Positions 35,197 through 44,200 of a stretch of DNA of 64,000 nucleotides are shown here, piece by piece. A model generated the notes under the pieces. It was not told the DNA's origin. It made no database searches and was given only the letters and a program-made list of their open reading frames with translations. Both the position numbers and the translations under genes were made by a program. The stretch comes from Aplectana chamaeleonis (taxonomy: Eukaryota; Nematoda; Chromadorea; Rhabditida; Cosmocercidae), in assembly GCA_029168955.1 (NCBI GenBank), contig JAPDOI010001317.1, positions 62,001 to 126,000 of the forward strand. Direction: 5' to 3'. Numbering within the stretch: position 1 is the stretch's first letter; each line of letters starts with the position of its first letter.

Positions 35197-35830
35197 GGGT
35201 GTCATGTAAGGTACATAGGGCATATGATGACGTCATCAGGGTGTCATGTAAGGTACATAGGGCATCTGATGACGTCATCAGGGTGTCATGTAAGGTACAT
35301 AGGGCATCTGATGACGTCATCAGGGTGTCATGTAAAGTACATAGGGCATCTGATGACGTCATCAGGGTGTCATGTAAAGTACATGAGGCATCTGATGACG
35401 TCATCAGGGTGTCATGTGAAGTAAATAGGGCATCTGATGACGTCATCAGGGTGTCATTTAAAGTACATAGCGCATCTGATGACGTCATCAGGGTGTCATG
35501 TAAGGTATATAGGGCATCTGATGACGTCATCAGGGTGTCATGTAAAGTACGTAGGGCATCTGATGACGTCATCAGGACGTCGTGCCAAGGTCGTGCCAGG
35601 TGCATAAAGCATCTGGTAACGTCATCAGGACGTCGTGCCAAGGTGGTGTCAAGTGCATAGGGCATCTTCTGACGTCATCAGGACGTCGTGGAAAGTTTGT
35701 AGCGCTTCATTTGTAGCGTGCGCAACAAGTTTGTTGCTCACTGATTATTATAGCAATCCATGCTATTCGAAAAAATATTGAAGATTTTTCAGGGATATTA
35801 CTTCGTAATATCACTAAAAAGTGAACAAAT

Positions 35831-36426
35831 CCATCAAAAATGGGTCTTCAAGTCAAAAGAGGTTTGGTTGGCGTCAGAAACGTTCCAACAAAAAGGGAAC
35901 AATAGGTTAGTAGAATGGAGAGTCTACAAAAAGTGAACAATATTTTCTGAGACTGATTTTCCTGGCCGATACTTCTTAACAGCAAAACAAACCGTTGCGG
36001 TGTTCTACACGAAAGCACTCTGTGGTTCCAAAAATGGTCTAGATTACGCGAGAACCGTTTAAATGTATGTGCCTGTAAACCTAATACTTACCATCAGAAT
36101 AGAAGATGATGCCAAAAACACAGACGGACGGTTAGCTCCAGTTGCTACGAGAAGCGAAACCAAAGTACAGCATCTAATGAGAGTATTTTCTTATATTCTC
36201 GTCAAAATTGAAGTCCATTTTTGGAAACCGTTGAACTCTTCCTCGTGAAATACCACAACGGTTTGTTTTTGCTGTTAAGAAGTATCGGCCAGGAAAATCA
36301 GTCTCAGAAAATATTGTTCACTTTTTGTAGACTCTCCTCACTCTACTTACCTATTGTTCCCTTTTTGTTGGAACGTTTCTGACGCTAACCAAACCTTTTT
36401 TGCTTGCAAGACCCCTTTTTGATAGA
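35831..36426. mobile_element. fold-back element with ~185-bp arms beside the satellite
   Basis: The left arm (35831-36020) includes CGTTCCAACAAAAAGGGAAC and CTGGCCGATACTTCTTAACA. Their reverse complements follow in reverse order at 36240-36426. The 220-bp centre holds a short, unremarkable ORF. The element starts about 140 bp from the satellite's right edge. Confidence 0.85.
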
Positions 36427-37221
36427 ATTTTATTCGGATTACGTATGGGTTTGAAAAGCTAAAATACCAAATCGTTCGAGTACTATTCCTACGCAAAGGA
36501 TTCCGAAGAAAACGTAAGATGGGTGGCAGGCAAATGCTGGAAAGCTGTATCATCAGCTGTATCGGTGTGTTGCTTAACAAACAACTATTCGATATCCACT
36601 ATGGGGAGGGCAATTATATTTGGCTCATCTCGGAGGCTTCGCAGCGAGGTCGCGTAGGTGTCTTGAAAAACACCTACGCGGTGTCAACGCTCAGCCGACG
36701 CGGCCATCGGCTCTTCAACGAGCTGCGATTTGCTATTTGCGTGCAGGCAGGGCGATTGGTATTGAAGGCACCGCAATGACCCCATGTAGGTGCCTATAGG
36801 GCACCTACACGGCCGCGTAGCGGTGCCGTCACCACAGGTTTTCTCAGAGTTTACAGATTTTTTTTTACAACGGCATTTAACAGCGGATATACGATAAATT
36901 GGTCAGTCTCACACCAGTTAAAAGACATTATCCGTATTGTAACGTATGTCTAGCGACAAACAGACCCCAGATTCGCGTTAAGCGCCCTAAATAGCCCCAG
37001 TCGAAAGTTTTAGGCCAAGTTCAAAAACGTTTTGATTGCCCCAAGAATTTCTCGATACCTTCACCTTTCCACTGAGCGAACTAAATGCTTTCTTTGAAAT
37101 TCCCGGGGGCGTTTAGAGAATTTCGGGCACGAATCATGTATGTACTGTCACAAACCTACAACAACGAAAGCATGGCTTTCCGGATTGTAGGGATGAGGGC
37201 AAAGCAGTACCTAGTAAGTGC
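36427..37221. other. hairpins, otherwise no gene
   Basis: Two strong small hairpins share the arm GTAGGTG: CGCGTAGGTG/CACCTACGCG at 36651-36680, and TGTAGGTGCC/GGCACCTACA at 36785-36809. They may be the ends of one GC-rich element. No gene is recognised. Confidence 0.6.
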
Positions 37222-37310
37222 TGAGTGGAAACGTACGTCTCTACGTAGGCGAAAGTTGCAAATGGATGTTGTTAAAGAGGACCCGAAGTCACTACTATGC
37301 GAAGAATGAA
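37222..37310 (+). pseudogene. RTE-like retrotransposon C-terminal scrap
   Basis: In frame, EWKRTSLRRRKLQMDVVKED and PKSLLCEE parallel the segment WKRPPGRRRKFWTDVVKEDL of the RTE-like copy at 59.3 kb. Only about 30 codons are alignable. Confidence 0.6.
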
Positions 37311-37414
37311 TAGCGACAGACCACTGAACTATGATCAAATCGGTGCCAAGGATGGTGGCTTATGAGTGCGACTTACTATAACAACGGCACCATTCATTGA
37401 AGATGTTTGGACTA

Positions 37415-38345
37415 CCAGGCCGTCCAATAATTGCTGTCCGAAAATTTTCAAGATTCTATAATTTTGCTTAGAAGTGTTGTAATACCAGGCAAGTGTAAAA
37501 ACCTTCTAGAAGGTTCTCCAAAGTTCTACGCTAGGGTATATAAGGCGCAGTCGCCGCGTCTAGCTACCAGTACAAGCTAAAATGGACCAACGTCGAATTC
37601 GTACGTTCGTGTACTACGAGTGGCTGCTGGGCAACGACACGGGCACTGCGGTCGCCAACATCTGCAGAGCGTGCAAGGAGGATGCAGTGTCCTAACGCAC
37701 AGTCAGCCGCTGGTTCAATCGCTTCGAGAGCGGCGACACGAGCCTCGAGGACAGGGAGCACAGCGGGAGGCCTTCTACGGTGGATGATGACGAAGTCCGT
37801 CGCTGTATCAAGGAGAAGCCGGAAGCCACGACCCGTGAACTGGCGACGACGCTCGGCTGCAGCAAGTCCACCATCCACAATCGACTCAACTTACTCGGCT
37901 ACCACAAAGTTCTGGCCCGTTGGATCCCCAACCGTCTGACGGACGCCAACAAGCAGAGCCGCGTGGCCGTCTGCCAGTCTCTCCTCCTTCGTCCGCATCG
38001 CAAGGAGTTTCTCGAGACCCTGATAACTGGGGATGAGAGCTGGGTCCCCTACGACAACGTCACCCGCCGTGCCGTCTTGATCCCACGCGGAGAAGAGCCG
38101 CCGACGACGCCGAAAGCCGACCTGCACCCGCTGAAGATCATGCTCTGCTGCTGGTGGGACACCAAGGGCATGCTGTACTTCGAGCTGCTCCCGCAAGGCA
38201 GGACGGTCACCGCCTCTATCTACACCGATCAGCTCGAGAAACTAGCCGCCACCATCCGAGAAAAGCGTCCCCGACGGGCCTCGGTCCACCTGCCGCACGA
38301 CAACGCGCGCCCCCACGTGGCGAAGGAGACCCTGGACAACCTGGT
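37415..38345 (+). pseudogene. mariner-family transposase, internal stop and 3' truncated
   Basis: A TA at 37413-37414 precedes the likely left TIR start (CCAGGCCGTCCAATAATTGC). The ATG is at 37582. The protein shows both N-terminal helix-turn-helix regions (TVSRWFNRFESGDTSLEDRE; TTRELATTLGCSKSTIHNRL), the linker WIPNRLTDANKQSR, then TGDESWVPYDN (first catalytic Asp), WWDTKGM and HDNARPH (second Asp). A TAA at 37693 breaks the frame after EDAVS. The frame leaves the family at LDNL (about 38342), before the SPDLAPSD region, so the third catalytic Asp is gone. High GC in coding third positions contrasts with the AT-rich surroundings. Dead mariner copy; the subfamily is not assigned. Confidence 0.92.
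37537..37545 (+). promoter_or_regulatory. TATA box of the mariner copy
   Basis: TATATAAGG lies 37 bp upstream of the transposase ATG and is followed by GCGCAGTCG. Similar TATA/GCGCAGTC pairs are on the minus strand near 53970 and, weaker, near 40550. Confidence 0.55.
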
Positions 38346-39867
38346 ATTTACGTCATAAAAATGATATTCGTTAATCGATACACCATATCTGTCATCGTTC
38401 CAAGCCCTCAGCGTTTCCTTCTGTTGAGGCGAAAGCGCTGCCGGCTCCTGACGTCTTACCGAGGTTTGGCAGAAACCCTCTACTGGACCAATGTCACTTA
38501 AGGCAACTTGCTGTTGTGAAAGATCGACTAAAAGGTAAAACTGGCACTGAGCTCTGAAAGGTCCAACCCTGGAAACTTTCCGCAGTTCACAAATTTTGCA
38601 CTCATGTAAGTCGTCACACTTTACCCTACCTCCGTGGAAAACTTGGTGGCGGTGTAGCATTTGCTCGGCGTTTGAGGGGTCTCGGCTGACCTAAATTTGA
38701 TCCAGTAATTATCCAAGAAAACAAATGATATCATAGCTATTGAATTCCTGCAAAATGCTGTAGCGCCCACATAGTTTGCGTTTTCGCTGCCACCAGTTTG
38801 TTCGCGTTCTTCTTCGAACGCACGCTATTTCGCAGCTCGACGAGATCGTACATTGTGTCATCCATCATCGCATCTCTGCCCGCTGAAAAAGCGAAATCAT
38901 TGGATTGAAGTCGGGAAATGGAAAATACAGTCAGAACGAACTGCACTGATACTTTGCGTTTCTTATAGTCCGTTGGCGCAAACTCGGTTCGCACGTGCTA
39001 TAACACACGTGGACCGAGTTTGCACCAACGGAGAGTAGGGTACGCTAAGTATCAAGACGTTGCGCCTCGACTGTACATATGCTTCATGCATCTAATTAGG
39101 AAGCATTACTGAGCTTCTAAACACGAATTCGATCGATAGTGATGAGACCGAGTTCATACTTCCCGCTATGAGCGGCCGCGACAGCGCCTATCAAGCATAT
39201 CGATTTTTGGTCGATATTGATGGTAAACACTGCGTCGCGTCAGAAAGATTGGAGTCCTAACAGGTACTGGAACTTCACTGGAACCCGGATATTCTCCTCA
39301 CTCACATTGGAAAAATAAAAACTAACCTTCCTCTTACAGGAAAATAAGACCGAAATTTGATATTTGACTCACGGGCGGCCTTCCTTTTTTTGTCACTCCC
39401 GTCAGCTTTCATCTTAATCTCTTGCTTGATTTTGTTGTCCATTGCTGGGTTTGGCGCCTTTCCCAACGCGCGGAGAACCTAATTTGAGATGACTTTTCGG
39501 AAGCATGCCGATGGAATGCTAGTTACTGACTCCCTGGCTCCCCATAGTTCAACCCTTTCATTAAAACAAATTATGTATGTATAGTCAATCTCTGGATTGC
39601 GGGAATGCGCGCCCCAGCATGTTGGGCGCGCTTCGAGCATCTGGGATGACCCCGTCATGGATATAAACGATCAATATTGTTCAGTGCTGATGTTAACCAA
39701 CACTTCCCCAATTCTCCTTTCTCAGCTATCATTTTTCGTTCCTTCCCTCACACTCACTTTTTTCTTCCTATTTTTTCTTGGTGTATTGACTCTATAGTTA
39801 CCCAGTTTTCCCCTTTCTTGCCCATTTCTTCTTTTCATTGGTCGTTTTTATCATTTTTTTGTTTCAG
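38346..39867. other. mostly unassigned; one palindrome
   Basis: An imperfect palindrome at 38948-39050 has arms GTCCGTTGGCGCAAACTCGG and CCGAGTTTGCACCAACGG. The rest shows only short ORFs and pyrimidine-rich sequence (39700-39866) that could be the 3' part of an intron. Confidence 0.5.
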
Positions 39868-40295
39868 AATTTGCGTTATCAGACGAACTAAAGAAAGAAA
39901 ATTGTGTGCAAAGGAAGGAACGACAAACGAGAGCTAAGAAAGAAGAATTGGAGGAATGCCAGCCATGGAAAAGTGGCGATGAGCGATATCAATCGTTTTT
40001 GTCCATAACGGGGTCGCCCTACACGCTCAACTCGTTCGCTTCTATCTGCGACAAGGCTTCACACCATCCGCAGATTGGCGATCCTATCTTTTTTGGAACG
40101 GAATTTCGGTCTGCAGTTGGGGGCAGCCCCCCGCAGCACAAGGATCTCATCCAGTGGAGGGGGCTGGCGCAGCTGTCCAGGGGGGCACCCCTCCGGGCAC
40201 AGGCGCTTGCCCCCCCCCCAATCGGGGGGGCTACCGCCGGAGTGACAATTTGGCTTGATCGGAGCCCCCGTCACTGCCCTGAAGCCTACCTGTGA
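39868..40295 (+). CDS. possible exon, charged hypothetical protein
   Basis: A strong acceptor (TTTTTTTGTTTCAG, ending 39867) is followed by an open frame reading FALSDELKKENCVQRKERQT then RAKKEELEECQPW. The composition is typical of a coiled, charged segment. After about residue 45 the frame enters GC-rich low-complexity sequence, so the true exon probably ends earlier (no clear donor chosen). No family recognised. Upstream exons are not identified. Confidence 0.35.
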
Positions 40296-40365
40296 CTGCC
40301 CTGAAGCCCCCTGTGACTGCCCTGAAGCCCCCTGTCACTGCCTTGAAGCCCCCATCACTGCCCCG
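40268..40365. repeat. 21-bp tandem repeat (TGACTGCCCTGAAGCCCCC)
   Basis: Four to five copies of a 21-bp unit with minor changes, directly followed by the CRE triplet. Confidence 0.8.
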
Positions 40366-40371
40366 GAGCCA

Positions 40372-40423
40372 TGACGTCACGGCTCCGGAGCAGTGACGTC
40401 ACGACACCGGAGCAGTGACGTCA
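40372..40423. promoter_or_regulatory. three CRE octamers at 22-bp spacing
   Basis: TGACGTCA occurs at 40372, 40394 and 40416, exactly 22 bp apart (about two helical turns). The first sits in a near-perfect palindrome (CCGGAGCC ... GGCTCCGG). It may be a bZIP-responsive cluster or a chance GC-rich repeat. Confidence 0.55.
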
Positions 40424-40429
40424 CCCTCC

Positions 40430-40560
40430 CCCCCCCCGGAGAGCGTCTCCGCTTTCCTCCAAAAATATCCCTTTCTGACAGTGACCGAAGTCGCCGTCCA
40501 GGGCCGGCCCTGTTGGGCCGAATGCGGCTCTCCATGAGGTGAGGCGCCTTTTATACCGGT
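40430..40560 (-). promoter_or_regulatory. TATA-bearing dispersed module, copy 1
   Basis: On the minus strand TATAAAAGG (40555-40547) is followed by CGCCTCACC, GGAGAG and ATTCGGCC. This is clearly alignable with the module at 53880-53975. It could be an LTR, a retroposon 5' end or a promoter of an unidentified unit. The minus-strand ORF across it (40855-40421) is GC-driven and unrecognised. Confidence 0.5.
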
Positions 40561-41672
40561 CGAGCACGTGATAGATGCCTTCTCTGGTCTCTATTGTCGT
40601 AAACGACCTTCTACGACTTCTTCCCATCTTTTCCCTCTCTTCCTCACGGGGGGACAAGCGCCGTAGGAGAGCAGGGGCCTCCCCTGAAGCCCCTCTCGGG
40701 GGAGGCCTGCGCTGTCGCTCCCCCAAGTCGAAAACGGGCTCTATTGTCCGGCGCTTGCCCCCCCCGCAGAGTCTGAGATAATTGCGCTTGGACGACGAAT
40801 AGTCGTGACGGGACACCGTAGTCTCAACAAGATTTGCTTGCGGCGCGCGCTGCAAAGTGCTTGCCAGTAACTGCCGACTGGATTTTACCTACGGTGTGGA
40901 TAGTATGTACAGGAAGCGAATTGAGTACCTCTACGAAGTTTCTGGTCTTATTCTGCTGGTATATTCGGGTTCCCAAACACCTCGTATGATCTGTTGTTTA
41001 CATTGAACCTTCCCCTCAGAACGTAATGAAAATTGGGGGAGAAATCGTTTTCGAAATATGGTGGACAGACACCCGGAAGATACTCAGTTTTCAACAAATG
41101 AGATACTGCGAATTCAAAATCGGTATTCGACTCTTCCCTCCCGCAAGTCAACATTGAGATGAGGTCATTTCGGAGTGCAAAGCTAGTTGGTAGGGGGGGG
41201 GGGGCATCCAAGATTTTTTTAAATGAACATCCAAACTTCTCCCGATGCCAGATACCTCATAACGTTATCAGTCATCGTTTTTCTACAAATTTTCATAGAA
41301 ATACTTCAATTTCTGATGTCGGTATCATTCGCTCATCACTTCGCTTCTGATGTGAGTGCACCACCCCAACTAGGTTTGCAACCACTTTGGAGCAGAGGTA
41401 GCCACCCTCAAAACCTATTTTGGCGGAAGTCGTTGGGTTTTTAATGAAAGAATGCGAGAGCAATGTACCGTAAACCAAAACAGGTCCTGTAAATTTTTAT
41501 ACACCCACATTTTGGTTAGTTTTGGCATTTTCTGAAGACATCTAGGAGGAAAACATTGTGGTAGAAAGTAGTCGAAAATCCTTCTTCGATTTGTGCACTT
41601 CTCTTCAACTTTCGAGGAAATCAATAATTGATCAATTTCCTAATTCCCGAGAAAACTTGGTAAATTGTGCAG

Positions 41673-41839
41673 ATATCGAAGGGACAGAGCTCTCTACACA
41701 CCGAGGGAGGAGTTGTCTCGCCTTTGGCGGCACTAATTCCACTCGGGACCACTTCGATTGCGTTGAGCAGCGGGGCGTTTCGAACTGCAAAAACGCAACA
41801 ACTCCTCCTCTGTGTGTAGAGAGGCCCTGACCCGATATC
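41673..41839. mobile_element. fold-back MITE (ATATCG ends)
   Basis: GAGCTCTCTACACACCGAGG (about 41687) mirrors CTCCTCTGTGTGTAGAGAGG (about 41806). Outer ATATCG repeats and inner GTTCGAAACGCC-like arms add to the hairpin. Confidence 0.65.
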
Positions 41840-42014
41840 GAAAGAGACTTTTACTAGGTAGGAGACCGCGCGCACCACGGCTAATCTGCGCAACCAACCG
41901 TGCCCTAAGCGGCTAATCAAATCAGTATTTGAACCGGGGTTTTCGTTATGAATGAACCCGTATAAAGGCATGGTCCACGCCGAAAAACATATATTATTTT
42001 ATCATGTTTTTGTA

Positions 42015-42171
42015 TATCCTCTGGTTCCGAGCCAGATTTACGCTGTTCCCTCGCGCGCTTGTGCGGAGCGAGGGTAGAGACAGCGAGGAATTGTGGGGAA
42101 AAGGAGACGCAGCGTACGCACGCAGACGCACGCGACGAACGGAAATAAATCACACTCGGAAACAGAGGATA
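42015..42171. mobile_element. MITE with TATCCTCTG ends, copy 1
   Basis: TATCCTCTGGTTCCGAGCC at the left, CTCGGAAACAGAGGATA at the right. The interior GAGGGTAGAGACAGCGAG is conserved in copies at 43802-43955 and, partially, 51117-51250. Confidence 0.75.
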
Positions 42172-43215
42172 GCTTAGCCTCTTTAGTGAACGAAAATGTC
42201 GAAAAGGCCGCTCAAAAACCTTGATTCGTGAAGAAAAACCAACCTGAATACGCTTTTAAATTGAATTTGAATTTGGTGCCAAAATCGTTTTTGAAGTTTT
42301 TCTGCGTTCGGAGGCCTGGTCACTGTCATTTTTTAAGTTTTCCTGCATGAGGTGTTTGTGCCATTAATGTCTTCCATGTTGTTTGACGGTCGCATCAACA
42401 TTCAAGGGAAGAGTGCTAGACGATCGACCCCAGAGCAGCTTTCAGGTGGCCATAACTTTTAAGGTGCGCATTTTTCAGAGCCTCAAGTTTTGTAGGTGAT
42501 GTCAGCTAGCCCAAGTGGTTTGATTGTACACAAAAAATTGGAAATTATTTTCAGCGCGCACGATACCTTCAAAGAAATTGAAGATGCGTCATGTCTGCGC
42601 ACCAGTATAATAACTTCTTTTTTAGTACCAACCTTGCATCTATAATGAAAAAAATCAATTTCTGTTGAAGGGGCGACAAAAAAATCGAGTTCATGGCATG
42701 GGCCAGCAGTTTGGACACGCGGTCCCTCAAGTGTTAAGCAGCACAAGTGGTTCAAGGTTTACAGCTTTAGAAATTCCAGGGAAGCAAAATAGTGGCCGCC
42801 GTTTTTGGTTCGGAGGATTTTGCTTTCGTATTCTTTAAATAGGAGGCTCAAGGACTTTTGTCAAATCAAGTTTCAAAGTGTGCAACTTCGTTTTGGAAAA
42901 TGTACATAGTTAGGTAGATCCCATCGTTCGTGTGCGTGAGGGACGAACATCCTTTGCAGTCCACAGTGACTCATTTTGTGAAAATTGAGTATATACACAT
43001 CATGCTTCTGTCCAACATCCATTTCGAAATGATTTGACGCCACAATTCCCAGCACATTTTGAAGGAGAGCTTCAATGAAAATTACAGACTAAACGAGGCG
43101 CTTGGGGACCAGCAGATATGTACCAGTATCACAAGATTGGAAACTTTGTACGGGTATTTAATACGCACCATATACAGGAGGCACGGATCGCACTGATATT
43201 TTGCGTTCCTCATTG
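42172..43215. other. no recognisable gene
   Basis: Short ORFs only; no repeat recognised. Confidence 0.4.
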
Positions 43216-43497
43216 TACTGTGCTTCTCTGGGCCAAATTCCGGTCCGCAATTGCGTCTCGACACGCTTTGCGGCCGCACGCGCTCGGGTCAGTCGAGTTT
43301 TCAGCGCCGAAGAGGACTCGATGTGGCTTTTTTATACAGTTTTCTTCAATTCTTTCAGTTTCCATTTTCCAAAACCCACCCAGAGTCAACAGATCGGCGC
43401 CTGTGTCGCTGGAAACCCTTTCAATCCAAAAGCTCGCGGCCGCAAAGCGTGTCAGGACGCAATTGCCGACCGAAATTTGGCCCAGAGAAGCACAGTA
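43216..43497. mobile_element. TA-flanked MITE with ~38-bp TIRs (CTGTGCTTCTCTGGGCC)
   Basis: TA, then CTGTGCTTCTCTGGGCCAAA, is mirrored by TTTGGCCCAGAGAAGCACAG then TA. TIR-proximal GGTCCGCAATTGCG matches the 47058 element. The overlapping ORFs on the plus strand are not genes. Confidence 0.8.
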
Positions 43498-43801
43498 CGT
43501 TGGTTCAAACTTGGTGCATGTACGTCACAACCTAACACACGCCACAACATATCTAGAAAAAAGTAAGCCCGGTGTGCGACCGCATCGCACGACTAAGGTA
43601 GATCAGAGTGAATTTCCTTAACCTCGCCGACGACTTCTTAGCTTTTCTTCTGATATTTTGTAACCGACTGGACTGTATACTGGCCGAAGAATTCCGAACA
43701 GTGAAAGGAAAGTCGTCAGCTGGCTAGGAAAACTCACTTACGATCCTCTTCAGCAGCGCCGCGCGGACATCCACCCTGCTTCCTTTTTCCAAGATAGGCT
43801 G

Positions 43802-43955
43802 TATCCTCTGGTTTCGAGCCAAATTCACTCTGCTCCCTCGCGCGCTTGTGCGAACAGAGGCTAGAGACAGCGAGAAAGTGTGGGGAGTAAACGCAGCGTA
43901 CGCGCGCAGACGCACGCGATGAACGGAAATAAATTTCACTCGGAAACAGCAGATA
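43802..43955. mobile_element. MITE with TATCCTCTG ends, copy 2
   Basis: Close to 42015-42171, with the right end changed to CAGCAGATA. Confidence 0.7.
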
Positions 43956-44056
43956 CATATGTGCACTGAGTTTGCGCCAGCGCACAAAAAGGAATGCAAA
44001 GTATCAGTGTGAATCCCTGTATACCTCGTGTCAATTATGAATTGTTCCATATCTAT

Positions 44057-44200
44057 AGGGAGCCGCGACGCAACTGTTACGTCGCTATTTTGAGAGCGGA
44101 GCGGTTGTTCCTCCGCTTTTACCACTGTGCTTTCTGCTAAACAATCACTCGGTTTCTATGGTAAATATATCATAGCAGCGTCGCGGCTTCCCCAAATTTT
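44057..44200. mobile_element. fold-back related to the GCAGCGTCGCGGC family
   Basis: GGGAGCCGCGACGC at the left and GCAGCGTCGCGGCTTCCC at the right are inverted. Similar ends occur in the 9929/10133 elements. Confidence 0.6.

Larger units (their letters stand above)
27485..35695. repeat. 8.2-kb satellite of ~195 x 42-bp units with CRE palindromes
   Basis: The unit is 42 bp (GGG anchors at 27550, 27592 and so on). One half holds the perfect 16-bp palindrome CTGATGACGTCATCAG, whose centre TGACGTCA is the consensus site for CREB/ATF bZIP proteins. The other half holds CATGTAAAGTACATAG with the dyad ATGTA-3 nt-TACAT. Most units keep the octamer intact. Recurrent variants are AAG/AAA/AGG in the dyad spacer, a 1-bp deletion giving CTGTGACGTCATTAG, and rare core changes (GACACC, GTCGTC, GACGTAA, GAGGTC). 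The outermost units at both ends are the most diverged, as expected under unequal exchange. Long ORFs in three frames are by-products of a stop-free unit divisible by three. There are no unique spacers, so it is not a CRISPR. Confidence 0.97.

Noticed and set aside
27485..35695. CRISPR-like array
   Set aside because: The whole 42-bp unit is repeated; there are no unique spacers, and the genomic context is eukaryotic.
38229..38660. 143-codon minus-strand ORF as a gene
   Set aside because: Its 3' half is the antisense of the mariner transposase and the rest has no recognisable domain.
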